From Obelidium mucronatum (lineage: Eukaryota; Chytridiomycota; Chytridiomycetes; Chytridiales; Chytriomycetaceae), in the NCBI GenBank assembly GCA_025765595.1, contig JAIVFH010000105.1, positions 1 to 64,000 on the forward strand: a stretch of 64,000 bases of DNA, given 5' to 3'. Positions 25,441 to 36,234 of this stretch are shown here, piece after piece (the first letter of the stretch is position 1; every line of letters starts with the position of its first letter). The position numbers were made by a program, and so were the translations under genes. A model generated the notes under the pieces. It did not search any database, was not told the DNA's origin, and worked only from the letters and a program-made list of their open reading frames with translations.

Positions 25441-26667
25441 TCATGTTTGAACCTTCCACAAGAAGAAGGTTCCGCTGCCTTCACCCCAAGAGCCCACAAT
25501 TCCAAACTCGTTCAAAACGCCTTCTAGCTCCCAACTCCGTCCTGCCAAGTATGTTTTACGCATATACACAGTACGCGAACCTGAAAGAATACGTCCAGTC
25601 ATTGTGAATTCGCGATAATCATCTTCACCAGACCCACTGAATCTCAATACAGGAGACAGTCGGTCAGACTCATCCGCTAATGACAATGCAATAGATGTTT
25701 CTTCCGCCCATTGAAATTTCAAGTTATACATTGGGCCATCACAGCGACGATCTGCAGCCTCTTCGAGAAGATCTAAACGATAGTCAGCGTAGAAACCAGT
25801 CCATTCTCCAGGAACCAAATTTGCCCAAAATTCGCGAGGATTTGAAGCATGCAAACGGTCCCACTGAGCTAAACTCATTGTTGAACCAAACGAAAGCAAT
25901 TTTGGAATACCCTTTGGGGCTTTGGCCAGTGGAAGCCGAAGAATCAACGCGAGTTGGAGAAACATTATCTTTGTTTCTCTGGTTGAGGCAAACACCCAGT
26001 TTGGACTGAAATCAAGCTCCTCATCCTGGAGAAACTGCTCCACACGAATCCTTTTGGAAAAACATGTGGTCACTCACTATTTTGAGTGGACATTAAACTT
26101 ACGTTCGTGTAACGCAGAAGTTGATGGAAGGATCGGCGCCAATCTTTTCCCGCAGAGCATGATCTAAGAACATGTTTAGACTTAGTGCATGGGGTGTGAT
26201 TTTGTAACACACCTGACCACGCCAAATGAAGCAGAATAAGCAACACCTGGCGGCAGCGCTCTGGCGCTTGGAACGAAGCAACGAAATGGTCTCTGAGAAG
26301 CGCGTCAACTAGTGGGAGAACGTGGCCGAGGTTCCTGCTGCGGTGTTCCCTCACGAGCTGGAACATGACTGCCACCAGCGACCTCCGCAGCTGGCTCCAG
26401 CGGCTGCTGAGCAGCGCTTTATAGTCGTTTCCGGACTCGGGCTCAGGCGCATCGAAGCTGGCACCAGTCAGTCCTTTGGTCAATAAAGTAAACACTGCTC
26501 ACCACGAATCCCAATGCAAGCGCCACAGCCGTTTGCTGGCCGTTATGAGAAAGTGCATTCTCTTGCATGTCAACGCAAGCCCCGTCAGCAGTTTCGAATC
26601 CCACAGCAGTTCGTTCGGTTAACCATTCGCAAAGCCTAAGAACAATCTCAGGCGGCAATGATTCCAT
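25441..26667 (-). CDS. F-box protein with C-terminal beta-rich domain
   Basis: Starts at 26667 with a minimal F-box (L-P-P-E-I-V-L-R-L-C-E-W-L). An intron (GTGAGC donor after G-F-V) leads to G-L-T-G-A-S-F-D-A, then an alpha-helical segment and further introns near 26170-26210 and 26050-26100. The last exon (to 25441) carries a beta-rich domain with G-E-W-T-G-F-Y-A-D-Y near its start and G-I-V-G-S-W-G-E-G and F-F-L-W-K at its end. That pattern is common in fungal F-box proteins of unknown substrate. It is probably an SCF adaptor, and shares 113 bp of upstream DNA with the cNMP-binding array. Confidence 0.65.
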
Positions 26668-26780
26668 GTTTTTTGTAAACTTAACTCGGCCTAGTCTTCA
26701 ATGAAGTAGATAATGAAGTCCTGTGAACCTACGATAGAAGGTTGTCTGTTGATCTTGCAAATCTGTCCCTGCAACCAAAC
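26668..26780. promoter_or_regulatory. Divergent promoter region, F-box gene / cNMP-binding gene 1
   Basis: 113 bp between divergent start codons at 26667 (minus) and 26781 (plus). No named element seen. Confidence 0.4.
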
Positions 26781-28809
26781 ATGTCAAAAACGCCCCCCTT
26801 TCTGGAACACATCCCCAGTCTCCCCGAGAAGCTCCTTCAGCACGAAGAAAACATCTTCTGTCTTGGCGAGACTGTAAATACTCAGCAACATATGATTGAT
26901 TTTCTCAAGGAAAAGTATGATTCCATCAAGAGAAGGACCTTCGAACTGATGACCGCCAATAAGGAAATGAGAAACATTATCACTGCTCACGTGAAGATTA
27001 TTGCAGGGTTGAGGGCAAACAAGAATCTAACGTTAGTCCAGGAAGACCTTCTCCTTCAGTTTGATCAAGTTCATCGTGCTGTTTGCGGAAAACGACGATC
27101 ACATGTTGATCATGTTCCAACTAGAAGATATAGTCTTATTGAATCTTTGATTGTGAATCCATCGGTAAATCGCGCCAACATGTTTGAATCCAGTTCGACC
27201 CAGGGGTCATTTGTTGAAGTCCCTGCAAGCACCACTGACGTTATAGTGCTCAAAAAAAGACAATCGGCGATTCGAAAGCCAAATCACCCCAACATGAAAG
27301 CATTATTGACTTTTCCTCTTTTCGCCCAGTTTCCAGAAGATGTAATGAAAGAAATATCCGCGTCCTCGTATGAAATCAGGAAAGAGGAAGGGCAAATTGT
27401 TTTGAAGAAAGGAGAAGAGGGGCGAGAGATCTTTTTTTTATTGGAAGGGACAGTTTCAGTTTTGCTGGATGAGGAAGCCGAAGTAACATCCACACTACAA
27501 CCAATCACATGTTTTCGGCGAGCTTGGAGTCTGTAAGTTTTCGTATCAATAGGAAAACTCTATTTTTTAAATCTTGTGACCAGTGTTTGAGTTCAAGAGA
27601 ACATCCACTGTAGTAGCAGCAACAGATTGCACCTTATTAGTCGTTATGAAGCACAAAATGGACGAAGCCATCAATAACAATGCGGACCTTAGAAAACTTG
27701 TCGATGAATTTGCCGCGAATAAGGAAGCATGGTGGTCAACGCAAAAGTACGTTGACGACCAAACCAAGTTTGGAGCCGAATTTGTCCATGACATTGCAAG
27801 AAAAGACATCAAAAAGGCAAGTTCAGATCAGATTTTGAGCCAAAACTTGCGTCAAACGTCTTCTTATTGACCAAAAAAAAACACCAAACCAAAACAACCA
27901 GCTTCCGATATTCGCATCAGCTCCTAATACATTTATTCAAACTCTTGCTACCAAAATGCAATGTTTTGTCGTTGAAGAGTCCCAAGTCGTGGTTTCTATC
28001 GGAGACGAATCGGACGCCATTTACTTTATTCTCTCGGGAGTACTACAAGTCATTGGACAAGATGGAATTGTCCATGCTGAAATGACAAGTGGCAGTTTCT
28101 GTGGAGAAGTCGGAGTCCTATTGAATCTCAAAAGAACTGCTTCGATTCGGGCTAAAGTCCAGAGCCACGTTTTCAAGCTCACCAAATCGGACTTAGATGG
28201 AGTTATTGAAGAATATCCTGTTATGAAGCTCGCTTTAGAAGAAGCGGCGAACGCTCGATACGAGCTGTTTAAACTGAGGAGTAATGAAACACGAGTTGAA
28301 AGCAACTGCGACAACTCCAAATATTCCTGATCAATTTGATGTTGAAATCGGCAGTCAGTCCTTGGCAAAGGTGGATATGATGATATCAAATTTTATGACT
28401 AATTTGGTTTCAGTTGAATATCTTCCGAAATGTGGATCCCTCAGTTGTCAGCCAGCTTTCGATGAAAATGGTCCGAAAATCTTGGAAGGTATCAGAAAAT
28501 ATTATACAATGCGGAGATATTGGGGATGGAATGTATTTTCTAGCTGCTGGAAACGCCGAAGTAATAACAGAATTCGGTGAAGTCATTGACACGGTATCTG
28601 GCCCATCCGCATATTTTGGTGAAGTTGCTCTATTGGAACAAGTACCACGAACAGCGTCAGTAAAATGCATAACTGTTTGCAGTACATATGCTCTTTCGAA
28701 AAGTGATTTCCTTGCTGTTATGGATAAGTACCCGGAAATAGCATTGCAAATCAAAGAGACGGCAGATGCTCGGATGCAAAAGTATCTGATGCGCAATGTT
28801 CTAGCATAG
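26781..28809 (+). CDS. Triple cyclic-nucleotide-binding-domain protein, array copy 1
   Basis: Starts at ATG 26781 (M-S-K-T-P-P-F). A coiled-coil-like N-terminus is followed by three CNBDs: about 27290-27800, 27900-28270 and 28410-28790. Each CNBD has the fold's G-x-x-x-D/E-x-I-F/Y-F-x-L-x-G signature. Phosphate-binding cassettes read G-E-V-G-V...K-R-T-A-S in domain 2 and F-G-E-V-A-L-L...P-R-T-A-S in domain 3, keeping the Glu and Arg that contact cNMP. There is no kinase, channel or GEF domain, so it is a stand-alone cNMP sensor or scaffold. In domain 1 the frame must move +1 near 27505-27515 to read F-G-E-L-G-V. It ends R-M-Q-K-Y-L-M-R-N-V-L-A like copies 2 and 4. Confidence 0.75.
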
Positions 28810-28932
28810 GCTCTTTTAAAATCTAAATTGGCGCAATAAATTCAAATGTGGAGATCTTTGTAAATCCCTTATACAGGAATCAACCACTGACAAACAGTGA
28901 CAGTATGCCCTGACACAGAAACAGCAGTACAT

Positions 28933-30951
28933 ATGGAGACGCCACAAGATCTCATCCACAATCTCGTGCAGCAAATAGAAGCTCAGAGCACCATGATAGA
29001 TTTTCTCCGGTCACAGTACGATCACATGAAGAAAAGGATATTCGAGTTCATCGAAACTGATCGCGACTTGAGGGACCTATTGAAAGCATATATATCAATT
29101 ACGCGAGAGCTCTCACGGAAAGAATCCTTGACATCTTCAGAATCCTGAGCTTCTCAAGTCTTTTGAGCATGTGTTCGCATTGTTCAAACAAAGTAAAGGG
29201 ATGCAGCGGGATTCAAGTGGAAAGAGTGTGTCAATTTCGGAACTACTTGGATCAAGCGATTTAGCATATAAAAACGGAAAGAAACCGTCGTTATCGCCGA
29301 ATCTATCACACATGGAGTTACCAAAGTTCTCAAGCAAAACTGGCTATGCGATGACCGATATCACAATCATCAAAAAGAGAAAAGTACCGCTACAGATTCC
29401 CAATATCAAAGAAGAACATCCAAATATGAGTATTCTTATGTCTTTTCCGTTGTTTGCCAGTTTCAAAGGTATTTTGCCTGGTATTTTGTTCGGTTTTGAT
29501 TTAAAGGTCTAATATTTATTCAGAGGGTATCATGGAAAGAATCGCCAGTACCTGCTATGAAGTTAAAAAGAAAGCAGGGCAGGCGGTCATAACGAAAGGA
29601 GAGGAAGCTGCTGAAATATTCTTCTTACTTGATGGAACTGTGTCGGTTGAATTGACAGACACAAACCACACCCACTTGCGACCAACTTCATTCTTTGGCG
29701 AGTTGGGAGTTTGTAAGCTCCTAGATCTTTTTCATTGTGTTTGGATATAATGTATTCATCCACTTTACAGTATACAAATTCAAGAGAACTGCAACAGTTC
29801 GCGCTCTAACAGACTGTGTACTACTCGTTGTGACAAAACAAAGAATGGATGAAGCCATGGACCAAGATCCCGAGACGAAGAAAATTGTCGAAGACTTTGC
29901 GATTCGTAAGGAAGAATGGTGGAAGACACAAAAGTATCTTGCACAGCAGGAGCGGTTCGGTGCCGAATTTGCACAAGATATTGCAAGAAAGGATCTTAAA
30001 AAGGTATTTGCGATTTGACCTTGCCCGAGTTTCCGTTTCATGGCTTCTTTCACAGGTTCCAATCTTTTCCTCCGCTCCTGACAGCTTCATCCAGTCACTG
30101 GCCATAAAAACAAAGTGCTTTGTTGCTGAAGAGAATGAAATAATTGTCTCCATAGGAGAAGAGTCTGATGCCATTTACTTTATTCTGTCAGGAGTTCTTG
30201 AAGTAGTTGGTGATGATGGAGTTGTTCATGCAGATATGACTGACGGCGCCTTCTTTGGTGAAGTGGGGGTTCTAATGAATCTCAAGCGAACAGCTTCAAT
30301 CAGAGCCAAAGTGAAGAGCAACTGCTTTAAGCTCTCAAAATACGACTTGGATACTGTTGTCTCTGGATACCCGGCAATGAAGCTGGCTCTTGAAGAAGTT
30401 GCCACCAATAGATTTGCATTGTTTAAACAAAGGATCCTCTCGCGAAGCAGCGACTCACCCGATCAATTTGATGTGGAAATTGGAACACAATCATTGGCAA
30501 AGGTTTGGCATTCAAAGTGCTAGTTATTTGACACATTGACATGACATTCTCACAGTTGAGCATTTTTCATGGAGTTGACACCTCAATTGTGAATCAACTA
30601 TCCATGAAAATGGTTCGAACTACTTGGAAAAAGGGCGAATACATCATTGAATGCGGGGAAGTGGGAGATGGGATGTATTTTCTCGCCGCCGGAGATGCAG
30701 AAGTTATATCTGAATTCGGGGACGTCATTGATAAAGTCTCTGGCCCGTCCGCCTATTTTGGAGAAGTAGCTCTACTTGAAGATGTTCCGCGCACTGCCTC
30801 CATCAAATGCACGTCAGTTTGCAGTACTTACGGGTTGAAAAAGAGTGACTTTTTGTCAGTTTTGGAAAGCTATCCAGCTATAGCTGGACATATCAAAGAA
30901 ACCGCCGGTGCTCGGATGCACAAATATCTAATGCGCAATGTTTTAGCATAA
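28933..30951 (+). CDS. Triple cyclic-nucleotide-binding-domain protein, array copy 2
   Basis: Same architecture and exon pattern as copy 1; ATG 28933 (M-E-T-P-Q-D-L-I). The N-terminal coiled coil breaks frame at 29143-29149. The zero frame reads GAA TCC TGA; moving +1 gives E-L-L-K-S-F-E-H, which matches copy 3. Domain 1 is intact here (F-F-G-E-L-G-V then an intron then F-K-R-T-A-T). Domains 2 and 3 read F-F-G-E-V-G-V...K-R-T-A-S and Y-F-G-E-V-A-L-L...P-R-T-A-S. The linker P-D-Q-F-D-V-E-I-G-T-Q-S-L-A-K between domains 2 and 3 is conserved in all four copies. Confidence 0.75.
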
Positions 30952-31072
30952 TGCATATGTCGAATTCACTGCATTGCAGTGATTTTTCTAGATGATGATG
31001 TCAAATCGAATAACAAAGAAATGATTATGGCTAATTAACCTACTCTTTTTCATTGTTGTCCACCACCACACA

Positions 31073-33215
31073 ATGGAGTCGATACTACACCACCAGCCCA
31101 ACAGCCAGGAACCCATACGGCGGTTGACTGAAACACCTCAAGACGTTATCAGTAATCTCTCGCAACAAGTTTCTACCCAGACCAAAATGATTGAGTTTCT
31201 CCTTGAACAATACAATCAAATGAAGAAACGGAATCTGGAGCTAATTGAAGCAAACAACGAGATACGCGATCTTATGAAAGCCTACGTTATTATAGTTCGA
31301 AATCTTTCAAAGCGAGACAACCTGTCCCAGACCGAACGCGACCTATTGAGGTCTTTTGAACAGGTTCACGTTCTGTTAAGAACTGCGAAAACGCAGCAGG
31401 ACAAGGACGAAACAGTCGAAACGTCTGATAGTATTGCAAACTTTTTGTATTCGGAAGCGCCACAGAAGCGGTTGCTTGCTAAAAAGAAGTTTACTCAGTC
31501 ACATGAACTTTCGAATTTCGAAATACCTACAATTACCAATGCTGGAAACCCACTATCAGATGTCACAGTCATCAAGCGGCGATCTTCGTTTAAAAAAGTA
31601 TCAACTAGTATTGAAAATATCACCGAAGAGAATCCAAATATGGAGACGTTGCTCCAATTCCCATTGTTTTCGTTGTTACCAGAAGCTGTCATGGAGCGAA
31701 TTGCGTCTTCGTGCTACGAAATTCGAAAGAAAGCAGGCCAAATTGTCGTAAATAAAGGCGAAGAGGCAGCGGAGATTTTCTTCTTGCTTGAAGGAACTGT
31801 CGCTGTGGAATTAGATGAGAAAAGGCGTACACATCTCAAAACTGGCTTCCTTTTTCGGAGAGCTTGGAGTGTGTAAGTGATTACTATAGGCCCCACCTCT
31901 TTGTTTTACTCAGCCATCATGCTATGCTATACAGTATTCAAGTTCAAACGCACTGCCACCGTCACTGCCATAACAGATTGCGCTTTACTTGTAGTAATGA
32001 AGCAAAGAATGGATGAAGCCATCAGCTCTAATGCAGAGCTAATAAAAATCGTTGAAGAATTTGCCGCCAACAAGGAAGCATGGTGGAAAGGCCAAAAGTA
32101 TGTCTCCAGCCAAGCAAGTTTTGGTGCAGAATTCGCGCACGACATTGCTCGAAAAGACATTCGAAAAGTATAGAATTCATTCTTTTTTTTTTTTTTTTGT
32201 TTTTCCCCACACACACTAACCCTACTGTCCTCACAGCTGCCGATATTTGCGTCAGCTTCTGAAAGCTTTATTCAATCTCTTGCAATGAAAACTAAAGGGT
32301 TCGTTGCCGAAGAGAACGAAGTTATTGTTTCAATTGGCGAAGAATCTGATGCAATCTACTTTATCCTTTCGGGAGTGCTTGAAGTGGTGGGAGCCAATGG
32401 AGCAATTCACGCAGAAATGACAGATGGCGCATTTTTTGGCGAGGTTGGAGTCATTTTAGAACTCAAGAGAACCGCATCTATTCGAGCCAAAGTCAAAAGC
32501 CATATTTTCAGGCTGAACAAGTCCGACCTAGATGACGTTATTTCAGAATTTCCAGCGATGGCAGAGGCCCTTGAAGACGCTGCCAGCGAGAGATATGCGT
32601 TGTTTATGCAGCGGTCTAAAGCAGACGAGACAGTGCCGACGGTGGATAAAAAGCATGTTCCTGATCAGTTTGATATTGAAATTGGAAGTCAATCGTTGTC
32701 GAAAGTGAGTTTCAAAATAGCATCTTTCTTTGAAAAATACAGGATATTAATGAATATAACAGCTAAGTATATTTCATGGAGTGGATTCCTCTTTGGTCGC
32801 CCAACTGTCCATGAAAATGATTCGTAAAACTTGGAATGTCGATGAAATCATTATAAAGTGCGGTGATATTGGAGACGGAATGTTTTTCCTTGCTGCTGGA
32901 GATGCTGACGTTATAGCGGAGAATGGGGATGTCGTAGATGAAGTTTCTGGCCCGTCTGCGTATTTTGGTGAAGTGGCGTTACTGGAACATATACCTCGCA
33001 CTGCAACTGTGCAATGCACAACGGTGTGCTCAACTTATGAGCTCAAGCAAAAAGACTTTTTGGCGGTTATGGAGAGATTCCCTGAAATTGCTGCCAAATT
33101 TAAAGAAACTGCTGATTCTCGTATGCAAAAGGTGACATATTTCAAACACAAAAATTGTAAGTTTAAGCTCACCATAATACAATAGCATATTCTTCGCAGC
33201 TCTATTGTTGCTTGA
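31073..33215 (+). CDS. Triple cyclic-nucleotide-binding-domain protein, array copy 3
   Basis: ATG 31073 (M-E-S-I-L-H-H). The coiled coil is uninterrupted (T-Q-T-K-M-I-E-F-L-L-E-Q-Y). Domain 1 needs a +1 move at about 31845-31855 (GGC TTC CTT TTT CGG) to read F-G-E-L-G-V. Domains 2 and 3 keep the Glu and Arg of the cassette. The 3' end differs from its sisters: after R-M-Q-K (33131) a GTGACA donor and an AATAG acceptor at 33185 lead to a last exon reading H-I-L-R-S-S-I-V-A stop at 33215. This aligns with Y-L-M-R-N-V-L-A, so the intron was gained here or lost in the others. Confidence 0.75.
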
Positions 33216-33306
33216 TTTTCTATTCCTATTTTAATTTTTTTTCAAACAATCATTGTTACCATATTCCCAATTTCACTTTCTTTTGCCTGAACCAGCCCCA
33301 AAAACA

Positions 33307-35489
33307 ATGGAATCAATCTCGTCACACCCAAACGATGTCCACAGACATTCCAACAAGCCACCCCAGGATATCATTTCAGATCTCCACCAACGCATTGAAA
33401 CCCAAGATAAACTAATCACGTTCCTCCGTACCCAATACGACAGAATGAAGCAACGCGTCCTAGAACTCCTTGAAGTAAACTCTGAAATCCGCGATATTCT
33501 AAAAGCACACGTTGGTATCACTCGCAATCTGCTCCAACGCGAAAACTTGTCTCCCACTGAACAAGATCTTTTACGTGCTTTCGAGCAAGTCCGTCCCAAC
33601 TCTAGAAAGCAACAACCGAGCGGCGGACTTTGGGCAGCAAGTAGTCGTGGTGGAGGAGAGAGTCTGAGTGGCAGCACTTCCCCAGCAGTAAAGAAATTAG
33701 ATTCCTTATCAGAATTTACTGCTGGTCGCAAGTTATCAGCAAAGAAGGAGAATTGGGATGTCCGTGATCAATCACATTTCGAATTACCGACCATTTCCAA
33801 TGGCGGTGCTCCTATTTCTGATATCACGGTTATTAAAAGAAGGAAATCGTTTATTTCGCATTCAAGTACAAGCAGTATGGCACCGGTACCAGAAGTCCAT
33901 CCCCACATGGAAATATTACTCAAATTCCCTCTATTTAAACAATTGACTGAAACTGTGATGGAACGGATCGCGTCTTCCAGCTATGAAATGAGAAAGAAAG
34001 CACGACAGGTTGTCATTACCAAAGGGGACGATGCTGCTGAAATATTCTTCCTTCTTGAAGGAGCAGTAGCGATTCACTTGGAAAACAATCGTCGTACGCA
34101 TTTGAAAGCAGGCTCGTTTTTCGGGGAACTGGGTGTTTGTGAGTGTGATTTCAACTCTGCTCACCCCTCCTCCTCCTCTATTTTTTTTTTTAAAAACCAA
34201 ACAACCCACAAAACCACAGTGTTCAAATTCAAAAGAACAGCAACTGTAACTGCAATCAAAGACTGCATTTTACTTGTCATCACAAAGCAAAAGATGGATG
34301 AAGCCATAAATTCAGAACCACAGTTAAGCAAACTTGTCGAAAACTTTGCAGCACACAAGGACGACTGGTGGAAAGACCAAAAATATCTTGATAGTCAAGA
34401 AAGCTTTGGAGCCGAGTTTGCTCATGATATTGCAAGGAAGGATCTACGAAAGGTGTTTTTTTTTTTATTTGATTTTTGGTATTTGTTTAGACAAAGTGAA
34501 CTTAAAAGTCATCATCCTATAGGTTCCAATGTTTGCATCAGCACCAGAAAGCTTCATCCAATCCTTAGCCATGAAAACACAATGTTTCGTGGCAGAACCA
34601 AACCAATCCATCGTCTCGATCGGAGAGGAATCAGATGCAATCTACTTTGTCTTGACTGGAACTCTACAAGTAGTCGGCTCCACAGGCGCCATTCACGCAG
34701 AAATGACTGACGGTGCCCTTCTTTGGCGAAGTCGGTGTAATCTTGAACCTGAATCGAACAGCATCGGTTCGCGCCAAAGTCAAGAGCCATATATTCAAGC
34801 TCAGTAAATCGGATCTGCTTGGAGTTATTTCTGGATACCCGGTTATGGAGGTTGCCTTGAACAACGCAGCTAGTGAACGGTACGCGTTGATGAACGAACG
34901 AGATCGTGGTGGCAGCAGTGGTAGTAGTGCGCCTAAAGTGGCTGGGGCAGAGAATGACGGAATGACACAGCAAACTCAACACTTTCCAGATCAGTTTGAT
35001 ATTGAAATTGGAACCCAATCATTGGCAAAGGTAGAACCCCTCTTTTTTTTTATGTCTTTTTGATTATCTCTTCCCTAACAATTATTTCCAGCTCAGTATA
35101 TTTAATGGAGTCGATTCATCTGTGGTTACTCAACTATCAATGAAAATGACGCGTAAAACCTGGCCAGTATCTGAAATGATAATCAAATGCGGAGATATCG
35201 GGGACGGAATGTATTTCCTAGCAGCAGGAAACGCTGAAGTGATTACAGAGTTTGGTGAAGTCATTGACTCTGTTTCAGGGACCATCCGCCTATTTCGGTG
35301 AAGTGGCACTCCTAGAGCATGTTCCTCGAACAGCTTCTGTCAAGTGTACATCAGTGTGTTCAACTTATGAGCTGCGCAAGAGGGATTTTCTGGCAGTTAT
35401 GGAGCGGTATACGGATGTAGCGAAAGAAGATTAAGGAGACTGCAGACGCCAGAATGCAAAAGTACTTGATGCGCAATGTTTTAGCATAG
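33307..35489 (+). CDS. Triple cyclic-nucleotide-binding-domain protein, array copy 4 (three frame breaks)
   Basis: ATG 33307 (M-E-S-I-S-S-H-P-N-D). Coiled coil and domain 1 are intact (F-F-G-E-L-G-V, intron, F-K-R-T-A-T). Three single surplus bases break the frame in domains 2 and 3: near 34716 (GCC CTT CTT before F-G-E-V-G-V), 35279 (TCA GGG ACC before P-S-A-Y-F-G-E) and 35425 (GCG AAA GAA before K-E-T-A-D-A-R). There is no nonsense substitution apart from those the shifts create. This is either a young pseudogene or consensus error; the remaining sequence is as conserved as in the sister copies. It ends Y-L-M-R-N-V-L-A. Confidence 0.65.
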
Positions 35490-35666
35490 AAGCAACATTA
35501 TTAAAAAGGATCGATTTTTTTTTATAATTTTCGGTGTTTGTGAGTAGGATTGGATTTATAGTTCACAGCAAACGACTACCAAACTATTGCATTGAAATTA
35601 GAGGAATAATAACAACGGGGATCTATTTGATTCCTAGAATCGGAATTCAAAATCTCCAAAAAAAGA

Positions 35667-35675
35667 CATATATTT
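35667..35675 (+). promoter_or_regulatory. TATA-like box of the U6 gene
   Basis: CATATATTT centred about 30 bp upstream of the inferred U6 5' end, the position expected for a type-3-like RNA polymerase III promoter. Confidence 0.55.
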
Positions 35676-35701
35676 CCCGCCCAAGCAATAGTTATCGGCC
35701 A

Positions 35702-35740
35702 GAACACCTCTCTCGTGGAGGTGGCTCTGTGCCACATATG

Positions 35741-35771
<31 letters not shown>

Positions 35772-35836
35772 GGCTCCCTGTGTAAGGATGACACGCATAA
35801 CTTGAGTGGATGCCGGCATTGCCGGTAATATTTTTT
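35702..35836 (+). ncRNA. U6: U6 spliceosomal snRNA
   Basis: Contains the invariant U6 core. ACAGAG box in GATACAGAGAAGATTAGCA (from about 35752), preceded by AAAATTGGAAC. AGATTAGCATGGC follows, then the internal stem-loop GCTCCCTGTGTAAGGATGACACGC. A 5' hairpin (CACCTC...GAGGTG) and a 3' stem (GCCGGCATTGCCGGT) frame it. It ends at a T9 tract. This is the catalytic RNA of the spliceosome that pairs with the 5' splice site and U2. The exact 5' end is inferred from the TATA distance. Confidence 0.93.
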
Positions 35837-35839
35837 TTT
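35831..35839 (+). terminator. RNA polymerase III T-tract terminator of U6
   Basis: Nine consecutive T directly after the U6 3' stem. Confidence 0.8.
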
Positions 35840-36234
35840 CTTGAATTGTCAGACCGCGCGGTAAACCAGTTATTCATAACCGGTTTTAGTTTAATCTGCC
35901 GAGGTAATTCTTTTCAGTGTGAGGGGGTCTGCTGGGCAACTCTTCTTGTGTGCCGGAATCCCATGCGCAGTCCACGAGTCAAGGAGGTCAGCTTTCAAAC
36001 TCATACGACGCGTCACTTTATCAGAATTCTGTTATTGAGTTAATTTGTTTATTACAGGAATATGTATCTCTATTCCTATGTCTGTTTTCAATATTTTTCA
36101 ATATTTTGTTCTTGCTTTTGTTGTCGCCGTGGAGGCCACGTCTCACTTTACCAACCTTTAAACAAACTTGTACATGAAATAAAAAAAAACGAACAAGAGA
36201 AGAACAAAAAAAAAAGAGACAAAAAAGTTTTCTT
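35840..36234. other. Gap between U6 and the SH3 gene stop
   Basis: About 395 bp. It holds an imperfect palindrome (AACCAGTTAT / ATAACCGGTT, near 35862-35885) just 3' of U6 and an A-rich stretch that is the 3' flank of the minus-strand SH3 gene. No open frame or RNA gene recognised. Confidence 0.5.

Noticed and set aside
26781..35489. Calling the cNMP array CNG/HCN channels or PKA regulatory subunits
   Set aside because: No membrane spans, pore, or PKA inhibitor/dimerisation motif is present; only coiled coil plus CNBDs.
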